Below, one piece after another: positions 37,101-49,561 of a stretch of DNA of 64,000 bases (position 1 is its first letter; the number at the start of each line of letters is the position of its first letter). A program made the translations under genes and the position numbers. This DNA is from Mesodorylaimus sp. YZB2_4 (Eukaryota > Nematoda > Enoplea > Dorylaimida > Dorylaimidae). The notes below the pieces were generated by a model that saw only the letters and a list, made by a program, of their open reading frames with translations, had not been told where the DNA came from and did no database searches. The stretch covers positions 682,001-746,000 of the forward strand of contig JASANH010000938.1 of NCBI GenBank assembly GCA_030248295.1, written 5' to 3'.

Positions 37101-40100
37101 CAGTTGCTAGGCCTTGGTTCAAGGCTCTTTATGTTGCGTGTCTGGCCGTTGTGGTGGCTCATGTAATAGTTTGCTGCCTAGTTCACTTGCCATGTGATGT
37201 TTCTGAAGACTGGCGATGGCACTCAGCGTCGTTAGCCTTCCACTTATGTTTATCGTTTTAGGCAATGAATAAAGAAGAAGGAGCTCGCATGTCGTCCGAA
37301 AGTGAGAAGACGCTCAAATTTGGGCCCATGCTCTTGAAGGATACTACGCATCGAATAGTAAGCCCTTGGGTATTGATTATGGCCAACTTAGCCTGCTGGA
37401 TGTCAGTCTTTTTCTATAGGCCCTTCTGATCGCGCCTACTGTGGACGATGGATTTTTTAGTATGCAGAATATATTGGCCAAAGAGGGTTGGCAATCTGCC
37501 GTTGCCTCGTCGGAGGAAGAAGCGGAAGAGCGTTTTACAAAGCTTTGGCCACATTTAATTATTATCGACGCCAGGAAGGCGCAAAACAGACAGCATAAGT
37601 CCTTCAGTGCGGATCATATTATCAGGTACAAAGCACTTCAGCTTTCAAAAAATTACAAAGGCGCTGTTTGATAATGCTCGAGAGGAATGACGCAAGTAGC
37701 CTTTCTTGCTGTTTAGGAAGCTGCGCTCACTGGTCGAAGAGGACGGTACACTCATATTCATTATTGTCGACAAGTATGCCCATGCGCTTGTGCATAACGG
37801 CCAGCCCTCTCTCACTTTCGCATCCTTAGAGGGAAGCTGGAAAAATTTTACAAAAAACTAGTCTGGCTTTTAGTGTTTATAAGAGGCGAGTGATATTAGC
37901 TATAATCGTAGGACATGCTTTAGATTCTTTAAGGCCTGAAGGAAAATTCGTCGGCTTGTCGCAGCTTATCTCACACTACTGCCGACAGGTTTACGTCACT
38001 GCCATGTATGCACTGCTCTTTAGCGAATAGTTGGCAAGGGGTAGCGCAAATGCGTGTCACAAGTTTATCGCAATCCCGTGATAAACACTTCTTTCATGTG
38101 CTAATCGCGCTTAATGGCACCAAATTTCGGGCGCGGCCAGAAGCAGCTGCCAGATGCCAAGCGAATTCTCCACAGTGCGGGTTTATGAGCTTCTAGCTCG
38201 GGTAGGTAAGAGCAGCAACAATTTTACTTTCTGCCGAGCTTTGGGCTCCTGAAATTCTCATCCGATATGTCCGCAGCGAGGAGGCCTGTCAGCAGTCTCG
38301 GATCACCCGTATCCGTATCAGACAAGATCATCCGCCTAGTTCTTACAAGACTCTTTTTTTCAGAGTCCTGCCTGACGACAAAGTGCAAAAGGACTTTCTG
38401 GAGGCAGGAGCATCGAAAGTAAGCTAAGCTTCTTGACGCTTCTGAAAGAACGTCGTCGCATATACCTGAGTGATGGGCCCTGTGCTAAAGTGATTGACAC
38501 CAGGATACAGGATAGAGTGACGTCATTTGGTCGGGGTCGTTTGGGCCAGCTGTTTTTTGTCTGGTTGACATCTCGTAGCAGGCACGTCTATTCAACAGCT
38601 GATTTCCTTCCGCAAACTGTTTATGTTGCAGGTTCTCAAGTGCTGCCCGAAATCATTAGCAGAAGAACTGCATTGGATTGAGCGGACAGTGCTGCCTATT
38701 CAATTACGCCTGCGATCATGCCCTGCCTTATTCTCAGCACTCGAACACGTTGATAACGCGGTGGAGATCACGAGTGGGGAACGCATTGTGCAGGTGCTGA
38801 CGGTCAGACTGATGGCCCTGCGACTAGCTGACCAAGGGCACGTTTTCAGTTTGTGAACAGCAAATACGAGCAATTGACCGGGTGTCACAAAGACGAAGTC
38901 CTCGGCACGTTTTCCTCAGACCTTAGAAGGAAGTCGTTGCCAAAGGAAGGCGGCAGTCGGACAGCACAAGGCAATATTAGTCCCTCGACGACAGATCCAA
39001 GTAAACCGAACTCGGTAAGCATGCACAATCTGTTGCTCTGATTTTGGATTAGGAAGAGCGTGGAACGCACGTGCTGGAAATGTGATCCACCTTTGCCCTC
39101 TGGACGTCAGTCGCGTCCATCTTTAGAATCGCACTGATGAGAATAGCAACGGCCTAATATGGCAATGGTTAATAAAGCTATGAACGCCTGGGCAGGCGAT
39201 GTTAAAAAGGAAATTCAGACATGCTAAGAGGATATAAGCTATTTATATACATTTTCCCAGGCTCCCTCGCCGTCACCGACTTTTGCGAGGTCTCTTGCAA
39301 CGACCCTAGGAGCTGAGCACTCCGTCGACGATCCCGCCTGGAAATGTATTAACGTTCCAGGGCCCTCGAGGTGAGCTCATGATCTATCAGCTGTGTAGTT
39401 AGCACGCGCCCCGATGGTGATAAGGAGTAACATCTCGCCCAACAACCATCCACGCCCTCAATTATTTCCTCTTTTCAGCCAGCACTGCTCTCAGTTCGTG
39501 CATGTGAAACCAACCCCAGTCGGCTTTGACGGTGGCAAAAACGGTATGTATCGAATTTGTTTAGACTGCTCATTGATAAGCTTATCGGGTATGGATTTTG
39601 TAAACAGGCTTTTATCATCGACCTCCGTCCCTTCGTTTCACGCATCCAAACGTGGACACGCCTGTTAGCGAGGTAGGGAGCGAGTGCAGACTGCAGACTG
39701 ATGCTGTGAGCTGATGCGTGATGGCAATGCAGATTATCGGATTACTGAAAGACGTACAAAAACGTTGCGAACACGACGAGGAAATACAAAAACCCATACA
39801 ACAAGCCGTCACTATTCTCAACTCGACCGAGCTTTATTCGCCCCTTATACGCTTTAAGAACGAAGATAAAGTGGCTTCGGACTTATTCGGAGGTCTCGTT
39901 TTGGTATGCTCTTACGGTTAGTGGACTTAACAGTCTGGTAAAGCAGAGAGCACCCCTTTCAGAACGGGCCAGTCTCCAATTTGGCGCGTGGACGGAAAAC
40001 GTCCTTGTCCGAAGCTATGCGTGCTGACATGAACAGTAAGCTGGGGAAGTACTGGGGCGAGGGAACGAAGATCTGCAATTCTTACTCTTTAGAATTAAAT

Positions 40101-42809
40101 CAGCGAGGCGGCTCGGGATTACTGCGTTGCATGTCACCCGATGTGCGAGCTGTGCTGCAGCTGGAGGAGACATGGCAATTCGATATCTTCGAATTGGAAA
40201 GGCTGACCTTTCGCAGGTGAGTCTGTTCACGTGCTTTTCCAATGCGCGGTGAACACGGTCTCAAAGGCCTTCTAGAACTGCCTGTGGGGTACTGATCCCT
40301 TGCTAAGACGCTATTAGTTGCTTGGTTGCATTACCCGTTCGATCCGCCTGTGCCAGAAAGCAAAGCGTTAACAATGTGCCCTAGAGGTACCTAACTGTTG
40401 CAAGCTGCATTGTGCTGTCGAAGCCTCAGAATATTGTACAGAGTCTGAAAAAAGCGTCTCCTGGCACAAATGCGCATCAGCTTTCCTTTATCGGCCATTT
40501 CAATATCTTTGAGGTATCTTCTGACTGCTAATTATTTAGTTTCTCGAATATCCCCAGTATAGCTTGTGCATGCTTTAAAAGCCGCTGATAAAAGTTCTAC
40601 TAGAGATGAAGTAGCAAAACATACTCTATTGTGACATAACAATTCAGGACCGACTTTCTTTAGCACAGTTGGGCATGCATGGGCGTCTCTGTTTTGGCAT
40701 AGCTAATCCCAAGACAAAGAGGTTTAGCCATGCGTGCGACTTGATCCTGTGCTGATGGTTTTGTCAACCATTTCGGGATGCTTGTTATTCATTTCAGGCC
40801 GCTTGTTCACTTGGGAATGAAGATCCTGCAACGCTGGCGTGTTCGTGAGTTCTTGCAGTGTAGTGAGTCGTGTTTGCGCGCTTGGTTGGAAATGATCGAG
40901 GCTCATTATCATCCCACCAACCCTTATCACAATTCTACCCATGCGGCCGATGTACTGCAAGCCTCGGCCTACTATCTGGGTAAAGAGAACGTGGCGGTAA
41001 GTATTAGGCTGATGGTGTACTCGGCTTGGCAGCTGTGCTGATCATTGCACGTAACTGATCCGTCGACGTTTCAGAACATGATTGAGCATGCGGACGCGGT
41101 GGCGGCACTTTTGGCCTCGATCATACACGATGTGGATCACCCTGGAAAAGGCAGCGCCTTCCTCATCAATACTAAACACCCTCTTGCTCTGCTCTACAAT
41201 GATGTGTATGCTATGCGTGAGTCCAGTGCGCTGCATTCTTTCTGATTCGTTCAGTCATTTTCAGATCCGTGCTCGAAAGTCATCACGCGGCGCTCGGTTT
41301 CCAGCTGACCCTGAGTGACCACCGTGTCAACATCTTTGCTAGCTTAAGTCGCCAAGACTACAGCAATCTTCGAAAGAATATAGTCGACATGGTTTTGGCC
41401 ACGGATATGAATAAGCATTTCGAATATTTGGCCAAGTTCCAGCAGACCATTCTTGCGCCCGAGGTAAATGGGCGGAAAGTACCATGCGCATGGAAATTTG
41501 GCATGAAGTTTTTCAGGCATCACCTACCGAAGGAGACAGATCGGACCCGAGAAGAGTCGTATGTCGTCTCTTGATCAAGTGCGCCGACGTTAGCAATCCG
41601 ACCCGACCCTGGGTTCAGTGCAAGGATTGGGCTTACAGGATAGTGGAAGAATACTTCGCGCAGGTACTGTATGCCGGATGAAGCAGAGATTTGTTGTCCA
41701 AGGATGGTACACCCGGGTCCAGATGAGCCGTATTTACTTGATTTTGGCCCCATTCTAGACTTGCTGCGAGAAAGCAAGAGTGCAAGATGTGCCATGTGCA
41801 GGTCAAAAAACTGCAGGTGAAGTGAGAACACAAATGTAACTTGCTGGTGCCTCACTGGCTTGCTTTCTAGATCATCAGTGGCTTACTGACTGATCGTAGC
41901 GATCGTAGCCTTTCTTGTACACATTTCTTATGTGTTGGAGATCAGGTAGATTTATTGACATCCAAAAATGCAAGCCCCTAAAATAGACACCCATTCAGAG
42001 GCACTTGAAACTATCCCCTGGCTAACCAAAAATCGAGTAATACGGTGTGTGGCCTCTAGGTATGAATGCCGATCACATCTCATGGGAAGTCCCTTCCAAG
42101 CGATGTGTTGGTCGCGCATGGGAGGGCCTCCGGCGAACTGTCCGCGGTATAGCAGCTGAGGGCTGTTCCATGCGATGTGAAGGTGTGCTTAGGAAACGGG
42201 ACCGTATCCAATTTAGATTAATGACTGAGGCATCCTGCAGGTTCGAGCAGTGCCGTCGCAGTTATTTGTACACCCCATCCTCAACTTTTAGACAGCCGAG
42301 GAACGAGCGAAGGGTCTGCCGCTGACAATGGAAGTATTCGATCGGGAAACGTGCAACGTTCCGCGCACTCAGTCCAGCTTTATCGACATGTTTATTCGGG
42401 AAATGTTCCAATGTTGGAGCAGTAAGTCACTCGCCCTTCTTGGCCATGACATCCCCCACCACCAATCTGCTTTCTAGAATTCGGCAATATGCCAGAACTT
42501 CTTGAGCACATCGAAGAGAACTACAAGCACTGGAAGGAGGAAGCCGAAGTTTGGCCCAAGCAACGATCCGCCGAATTCGAAAACATACAGCGCTATTTGA
42601 AACAGCACGATGCGCTTCGTCACATTGCATTCATGTCTGCCTCGTCGGCTCACGTGGGAGGTCGTGTCAGCGTAGATTCAACGGGAGCAGGCGTGAACAC
42701 ATTTCTCATAGCACCCCACCACGATCCGCATCCGAGCATGGTCGAGCCGAGTCACACTTTGGTCACGACGGCTGAAGCCGAAGGATCTGACGACGAGGCT
42801 GCATCTTGA
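34162..42809 (+). CDS. PDE8: cAMP-specific 3',5'-cyclic phosphodiesterase 8
   Basis: Eighteen coding exons splice to an exact 877-residue frame: 34162-34251, 37262-37357, 37420-37625, 37717-37773, 38364-38418, 38632-38793, 38850-39014, 39261-39370, 39479-39543, 39608-39672, 39733-39903, 39963-40216, 40798-40996, 41075-41205, 41265-41463, 41517-41663, 42292-42421 and 42478-42809. MGNGCC at the start predicts N-myristoylation and palmitoylation. A receiver-like domain ([18 protein letters not shown]) is followed by a PAS domain ([29 protein letters not shown]). The catalytic HD domain spans about 490-800, with metal ligands H547 (HNSTHAADV), H583/D584 (HDVDHPG) and D699 (KCADVSNP). The PAS plus receiver layout is unique to PDE8. 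It hydrolyses cAMP with high affinity. The first intron is 3 kb. The C-terminal 70 residues are acidic and disordered. Confidence 0.96.
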
Positions 42810-43035
42810 ACTTGTGCTTATTCTTTTTGGGTGTCGTCTTCCGTGTTGTACAGTTTTCACTGTTCCTTCTGAGGGAATGGCTTGGTCAGTGGCGGCACCG
42901 CACACCCGCTATCGGCCCGAGCGACTCGGTGATATGTGATCATATTGTTCAACGTTTCTAGAAATAGAGCCATTTTATTCATCGAACACGACTCGAGCTG
43001 TGATAGGCCCTGTGCTAGGCGCTTCTCCACTACGT

Positions 43036-43052
43036 CCCCCCCCCCCCCCCCC
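43036..43052. repeat. poly-C run (17 C)
   Basis: Uninterrupted run of 17 C about 230 bases after the PDE8 stop codon, in its likely 3' flank. Confidence 0.9.
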
Positions 43053-43545
43053 GTGTTGTGTTATAGGTCATGTTGATACTGTTACCATAGTCATAATGCC
43101 TTGGTATGTTATCCAAATGTCAAATGTGTAACCACTGCACTTCATACTCCTATGACCGTGAGTAAATGAAATGCTCCACAAACTACACATACACTAACGG
43201 CCGAAGTTATGGAATCACCTGAGAGCAGATTGCTTTGTACTCTACGTCCGGACACATACCCACCTGCCTTTTTTGGAGCATGGCGTTAAAAGCAGTGATT
43301 TCAATGGCAAGGGTAAAATTATGATTTGAGTGACACCCAGCGCAGACGTAAGGCAATCACTGCACTAGTGGTCACATTTCTTCCAGTACCAGTCGGCATG
43401 TTTAAATCTCCCGCGTAATTTTAGTACAGCATCTCGTTGTCTGCACTAAGCGGGCTGTCAGAAAATTTACTTTCAGGTCGAGGCATGACTTTCAAGCGAA
43501 AAATTTTCTCAACACGATCAGCCGACGAGCCTTCAAAGTGCTAAC

Positions 43546-46500
43546 ATGGACGAAAAAGAAATAAAAGCTCGATTAAAAAGCGCCAGAGAAAGTATTCAGG
43601 GCAAAAATTTCAGCGATGCGTTAAAGACGTGCGAGGTAGGCTATGTGCGGGGGAATCACATTCTTTTGTTCCCACGAGTAGAGGAGGACTACAGCAGAGT
43701 CAAGGCTTTGCAGCGTACATGTTGCATAAATTGTGTTAGCGGAGGTCATCGTGACTGTACAACTCATGTCAAGGAGCCGTTTTGTGTCTTCAGCAAATCC
43801 TACAATCAAGCAAATCCAATTACACAGCCTTGGTGTTTGCTGGCCGATGCCACGTGGAACTGGACAATCCAACGGCGGCGAGAGAATGTTATAATCGAGC
43901 ATCCGCCATTGACGAGTCCCAATTGTTGGCCTGGCAGGTAAGTTCAGAGACGGTTCTGGTGGCCCAGCGGCTTACGGTGTCTGCCATCCACGCTCAGTGC
44001 GCACTCACTGGCAACAGGCATAATACAGTTTGTAACCTGCTGTATGCCCTATGCCTATTGTTCACCCCTATACTGTATATGAGGGACTTATTCCCTGGGA
44101 TATTCCGTGGATGACAAATAAAGAATAACCACTTTTTTCAGGGCTTGCTTCAACTGTACGAAAAGTATTGTATTTGGGATGCAAACTGCGTCACTTGCCT
44201 AAGACGTCTGATTGCGCTGACAAGGTAAGCGACCGGCTCTTTTTTTGGGGCGGGGCTTAAACCCAGAAGCGAGTTTGATTGCCTCTTACACGCCAAGCCC
44301 AAGCCTTGTGGGAGTTTTTTTAAAGGGCAATAGAGCTCTTACAATTTTTTCATCATCCCTTCGATTTTAGTGACGAAAAGAAAAAACGAGACTACCAGTT
44401 CCAATTAGCGACTACGTTAGCAAGAGGCGGCAGCACGAACGAAGTCATCAAATAACTATTGCCCTTTCATTTCTGCACGTTCAAATTTAACGCTCGTTTC
44501 AGAGTGCCGCCGAATTCTTGCTGCTCCTGTCGCTAAATGAAGATGCAGACTGGAAGTTTCAGCTGGAACAATCTGCTATTCGCTATCTGGGCGAGGCGGC
44601 TTTATCAAGCGAGGATGCAGTCGAAATGGTAAATAATGGCCTTGTATATAGTTGAATTTCAAAAAATTGTACGCTTTTAGGTCAAGAACTGTTACAAAAA
44701 AAGTATCGAAAGAGCTGCCGATGCCGATAAAGTTTTGTTGGAAATTAACTTATCTCATTTTCTGTTTAAAGTAAGCAAAATATTTTTGTAGCAATCGAAT
44801 GGTTTAAGATATGCCACTTTCAGAACCTGTGCTTCGAGGAAGCACATCAATCATTTCAACGGCTGGGTGTTTCAAAAAGTCATGGTCTACGATTCCTGTG
44901 CGATTTCGCGTCTTTGTTGTGCGAGCGGTACATGCAAGGTAGGCAAGGTCATAAGAGTTTGATCCCTCTTCGTGCGAAGGAGACAACCATCCATCGGTTT
45001 CTTCAGATTCCTTGGGCGAAACAGACGAAGAACTGCTGTCAAGCATTAACGAGTGTTTCGATGAGAACGAGTCAGAATTTTCTGCAACTAGCAATGGTCC
45101 GTTTCCGACGGCCTACGCTTCTGTTTCGGCATTGGTGGACGTGATTGATCAAAATTGGAGTGACGTAGTTGAATCGTTGATGCCAGGTATAATTATGTTG
45201 TGATAATCTGTCTTGTACTGAAATCAATAGCCTTTTCCAGACCGACTCCGAGCGTGGAAGAACCCGTTTCTATGGCATTTGCTGGCCGAAGCGAGGTTTC
45301 GTCTGCACAATTACGTCGGATCTATCGCCGCTGCCAAAGATGGTAAGTTAAAACGTGTCTCTGTGGCGAAGTGGTGTAGGTAGTAAACATTCTCTTGTAT
45401 GTCCCTTCAGCGCAGGCTGGTTGGACCGATGAGCAGCACGGTCTTCATCGACTCAAAGCGGCTATTTTGGAAGCCAATTCTCATCTGGAAATCGGCACGT
45501 CGCTCTCGTTGAGGGAGGCTGCCTCGATTTATACTCATGCCTTGTCGCGGTTTAAAGATGGAAACATCAAAAATGAGAAAATGAAGACGTTTGTCGAGCT
45601 GCAGTTGGCCAGAGTGTTTGCGGCTGACGGATTTTTGGAGAAAGCGATGGGCGTCCTCGATGGCATGTCAGATCGATCTGCCCTGGATTACCTTCTGACG
45701 AAGGCGGTTGTGTATCTGAAGTTCGCCATGTTTTCGGAATGTAAGACGGTTGTCGAGGAGGCAAAATTGGTTTTCGACAGAGCGGAGGATGAAGTGAAGG
45801 CGGAGTTGCATTACATTCAAGGCCGGATTCAATGGGATGATATCAAGGATCAAAACGCGGCATTGAAAGAATTTTCAGCGGCTGTCAAACTCGATCCGTG
45901 CCAGGCGGACGCATTTTTCTACATCGGCCTTTTTTACGATCAACATAACGACGAACGGTTCAAAGAGAAGGCACTGAAATGCTATGAACGTGCTTACGCT
46001 TTGGATGGCCGATACAAATGGAATTATGGATCGGCGCTAAGTGACGCCTATCGAAAGTCCGGCTCTCACGAGAAGAACTTGGCTTTGCTTCTGGACATAA
46101 CCAACTCTCAGCCAGTCGAGACGTGTTCGTGGGCTTGGCTACGGTTGGGCCTGGAGTATTTGTCGGAAGGCAAGGCGGACGATGCAGTTGGAGTGTTGCA
46201 AACTGTTATTCGTTTGGTCGCCGACGACGTGCGATGTTGGGAATGCTTGGGCGAGGCGTACGCTATTCGTGGTAGTTACGAGTCGGCTGTCAGGACGTTC
46301 GAGAAAGTGGTCGAGTTGGAATCTGAGAAACCGCAAGTCGCCTATGCGATGTATCGAATGGCAATGATCAACCTGGTTATGCAAAGGTACGAGGTGGCTG
46401 CACAAGGATTTCGAGATGTATTGAAGCTGCAACAAGAGAATCTATCGTCCGTGATCGGATTGGGACATTCGCTTATAGAATTGGCCAAGTTCTATTTCTC

Positions 46501-48582
46501 CGAAGCTCGCTTCCAGCGTTCACTGGATGTCTGCGCCGAAGCTACGAGCGTTCTGGCGCCTATTGTCGTGTCCAAACCACAGTGTCCGAGTGGGTGGTAC
46601 TTGCTGGGGTCCGCTTTGACCATGGTCAATGCATTTTCAGAGTCGGATTTGGCCAAGGCAACGTTCCCACATTTTGCATTAGTTTTTAACGACGAGAATT
46701 TGAAGAATGAAAAGGGCCATCTTCTGAAACTGGGCTCTCGATGTTTTGCTCAAGCGATACAACTGAATTCGAAGGTGCCTCAGGTATGGCACGATTTGGG
46801 AATGAACCTGTTCTACCAAGCATCTGCCAAAGGAATCGAGGAGACGGCAGGACTCGTGTCGCAAGCTTTGAACTGCTTGAAACAAGCCATTTTGCTGGAC
46901 CCCATCAAAGCCAAGTATTGGTTATCGTTGGCCAGGGTGGCCTCGTCAACCGTGGTCGATCAACCTGAACTTGCCCAGCATTGCTTCGTCAAGTCGCTAT
47001 CCCTGGAACCCCATCAAGCTGCTGCCTGGACTGGATTGGGCGTTTTGTACAAGAAGTATAACGACGTGCAGTTGGCACGCAAGTGTTTCGAGAGGGCGCA
47101 AAGCATCGACCCGGACTACCCCAATTGTTGGATCGGCCAGGCAATTATAGCTGAAGAACTGCAGCCGAAGGAAGCCTTGGATTTGTTCAGGCATGCGGTG
47201 GAACTGGGAAACAATGTGGGACTCGGACTGGTAGCTGACTCAATGTGATTGGCAGCATTCTTTTTGCAGGTGCAAGGCTTCGTAGGATACGGATATCACG
47301 TTTTGTCGACTATGCTTTGTCCAGATGGTGACCGCACGACATCGGAATACCAGTACGCCATAGAGCATCTTCGGGCAGTGCCAGTCGCGCAAGTGGCCCT
47401 TCAGAAATACTGTTGTAAGCGAGCTTGTTGGGCCTTTCTTATCAGTACAGACTCAGTAAGATCCATTTTTGCAGTTCTCAATCCGCACGATGCATGCGCT
47501 CTGAACATGTTGGGACTACTTTTGGAACAAGAAAGAATGCACCCGTCGGCTAGTTCAGCCTATTTAAAGTTTGACTTTTGCGATTAACAACGATAAGCAT
47601 GATTAACTGAGTTGTATTTTCAGTGCTTTGGAAACGCTGAAAAAAACGTCTGGACGAGATGCTGAAAATGCGGAGGAGTCGATCATGGGCAACACTTGTC
47701 GACTGTTCGGGTGAGCATCTATTGTACTATGTAAGGATACAATTGAGGGATAGTTTCTGCGTGACTGCTTGGTCGAGACATGAGCTTAGTTTCTGAGATT
47801 ATCTGAAACCTTATAGGAAAATGGGTAACAGTGCAATGATGCGAAAACTGGCAGGAAAGATGACAATGAAGGACACGTTCGAGAACGTGTGCATGCGCGG
47901 TTTGGCATACTATCGACTGGATCAGCTGGACAAGGCTATTGAAAGTAAGTGAATGTAGACAAAAAAGTTTACCTGCCTTGAGCCACTGGAGTTTTGTTGC
48001 AGTGTACAGCCAAGCAGTTTACTCTTCGGGAACTAAACTGGACCAAGCCGTGGTCAACTGTGCACTGGCCATAATTTCTGCCAAGCAAGGAGATTGGAAA
48101 AGGACTTCTGAGTTGGCGAAAGAGAAAAGGTGGGTCAACCCTGATGAGTGAGCATGAGAGGTGAAGTTAGCCTTAGCTTGTTGTAGTGTCAGCGAATACG
48201 CTCCCTGGATATTTTGGTGGTCAGTGAGCGGATTGTTGGAGAATGGTGCCTTGGATATGGCACGAATACAGAAAGGATTTGTGCAGCTATCGAAGCTATC
48301 GAGTGGAACTGAGTGGCAAACGTTGTTGGCTGCTGTGTGCAGTCTCTATTACGAGGTACGGATTAGTGTTGTGGAGTATATTCCGTCAGACATTGACTTA
48401 TTATTTAGCGACTGTCCCTGTCAGCTGCTCAGTGGCTCCTGCATTTGCTGCCTTACGATGCCAGCATTCGGTTTGCATTTATGCGCGTCAAGGGCTCCCA
48501 AGAAGAGTGGACTGGATCCGGCGTGGATACAGCGAGCCCAACATTGGTGAGTTGCTCAGTGTGTGAGAGTATGGCATATTAG
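43546..48582 (+). CDS. SKIC3: SKI complex scaffold SKI3 / tetratricopeptide repeat protein 37
   Basis: About 17 coding exons encode roughly 1,200 residues of tandem TPR repeats. Clear exons include 43546-43635 (MDEKEIKARLKSARESIQGK), 43794-43937 (LDNPTAARECYNRASAIDESQLLAWQ) and 44142-44224 (GLLQLYEKYCIWD). One very large exon starts at 45411 and runs to about 47233. It holds many TPR units (for example AVKLDPCQADAFFYIGLFYDQ and AAWTGLGVLYKKYNDVQLARKCFERAQSIDPDYPNCWIGQAI). Smaller exons follow up to a TAG at 48580-48582. Order and wording match TTC37, the scaffold of the cytosolic SKI complex that feeds mRNA into the exosome for 3'-5' decay. It is shorter than the human protein (about 1,560). 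The donor ending the fourth exon (GAA then GTCATC) is weak, so that junction is less certain. A SINE fills the second intron. Confidence 0.93.
43955..44130 (+). repeat. tRNA-derived SINE filling a SKIC3 intron
   Basis: The head TGGCCCAGCGGCTTACGGTGTCTGCC and the following CACGCTCAGTGCGCACTCAC align with the SINE at 23.5 kb. Box B is degraded. It ends in AATAAAGAATAA just before the pyrimidine tract of the acceptor at 44141. Nearly the whole 204-bp intron is this element. Confidence 0.7.
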
Positions 48583-48658
48583 GAGATTTACTATGATACA
48601 AGATGACGCGAATTATGAAGACAACACGACATACAGTACGTGTTTATGGTGACAAGGA

Positions 48659-49561
48659 TTATGAATCTTTCCTCAACTGGTTGTTCAAAACCATAATCTC
48701 CAGTTCGAGTTTTTTCTTCTCCAACATCAGTTTTTCCGTCTCCAGAAGTAGCTTTAGCCTCTTTAGTCGTTTGACGTCACTGCGTGCGTTGTGGGGACTG
48801 GGATTACTGTCACTATCTTCGAATTCGTCCCTGCGTCGACGCCGACTGTTCTCTCTCGTCGCTTTGCCGTTCTGAGGGGGCATCGGGGATCTTGCCTCGT
48901 CGGCCGATGCACTAGTTCCGCAGTCGACTGCGGGCCCCATGATCTGTTGTCTTTGACGCCACAGATCCATGACGGCTTGCAGGGAGGGCTCGTTATCGAG
49001 GGGCGCAGAATCGCAGACGGCTATGCCATTCGTAGTCTCGATCTGGAGGGCGGGCTGTGCGAGGTTGTCGTGACTGTCCTCGTTTTCCTGCTCATCGAGT
49101 CCGGTAGAAGATATTCGGAAGCCTTGATCGGACAAGTGGTGATCAGCCACATCGTCGTAATCGTACTCACGTTTGAGAAGGCCGCTCAATCGGCCTTGCG
49201 GGGGCGTGTCGTCCAGCAGCTCCAGCACTTTGAGAGTGATGGCTGATGGCGGTGTGGCCATGGACGAATCACCCGAGTTCTGTCGATAGTCGATCATCTC
49301 CTTGCGTGCCTGGGTGGCCAGATTCTCCCATTTCTTTTTGACGTCTTTGGTAGTTCTGTCGACGTGGGGGTTTCTGTTGTTCAGTTCGTTGGTGATCTTG
49401 AGCCAGATATCCTGTTTCTGTCGATTTGTGACCCCGTCGCATAATCTGGAGGAGAGAATGGGTCTGTATAGTTCGTACTGTTGAACGAGAAATAATTTCT
49501 CGGCGTCGGTGAAATTGGGTTTTCTTTTGGTCTCAGACTCGACGGGCAAAGCGGATGCCAT
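48659..49561 (-). CDS. Myb/SANT-like DNA-binding domain protein (zeste/MSANTD-like)
   Basis: An intronless frame of 300 residues from MASALPVES. The open frame continues upstream to another Met at 49837, but the chosen start is followed directly by the conserved domain. Residues 13-95 form a Myb/SANT-like trihelix: NFTDAEKLFLVQQYELYRPIL, then QKQDIWLKITNELNNR, then TKDVKKKWENLATQARKEM, with the expected tryptophans in helices 2 and 3. The middle is acidic and disordered. A basic cluster (RRRRRDEFEDSDSN) leads to a C-terminal Leu/Lys coiled coil (residues about 255-297), probably for dimerisation. It should bind DNA in the nucleus. Such genes are often lineage-expanded, and some derive from transposon accessory proteins. 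It lies tail-to-tail with SKIC3, 76 bases between stop codons. Confidence 0.85.
   Translation of the reverse strand: MASALPVESETKRKPNFTDAEKLFLVQQYELYRPILSSRLCDGVTNRQKQDIWLKITNELNNRNPHVDRTTKDVKKKWENLATQARKEMIDYRQNSGDSSMATPPSAITLKVLELLDDTPPQGRLSGLLKREYDYDDVADHHLSDQGFRISSTGLDEQENEDSHDNLAQPALQIETTNGIAVCDSAPLDNEPSLQAVMDLWRQRQQIMGPAVDCGTSASADEARSPMPPQNGKATRENSRRRRRDEFEDSDSNPSPHNARSDVKRLKRLKLLLETEKLMLEKKKLELEIMVLNNQLRKDS

Noticed and set aside
37866..37985. Possible extra PDE8 exon (frame [11 protein letters not shown])
   Set aside because: Joining exon 4 to the exon at 38364 keeps the phase and matches PDE8 family length; the extra segment reaches a stop without a clear donor.
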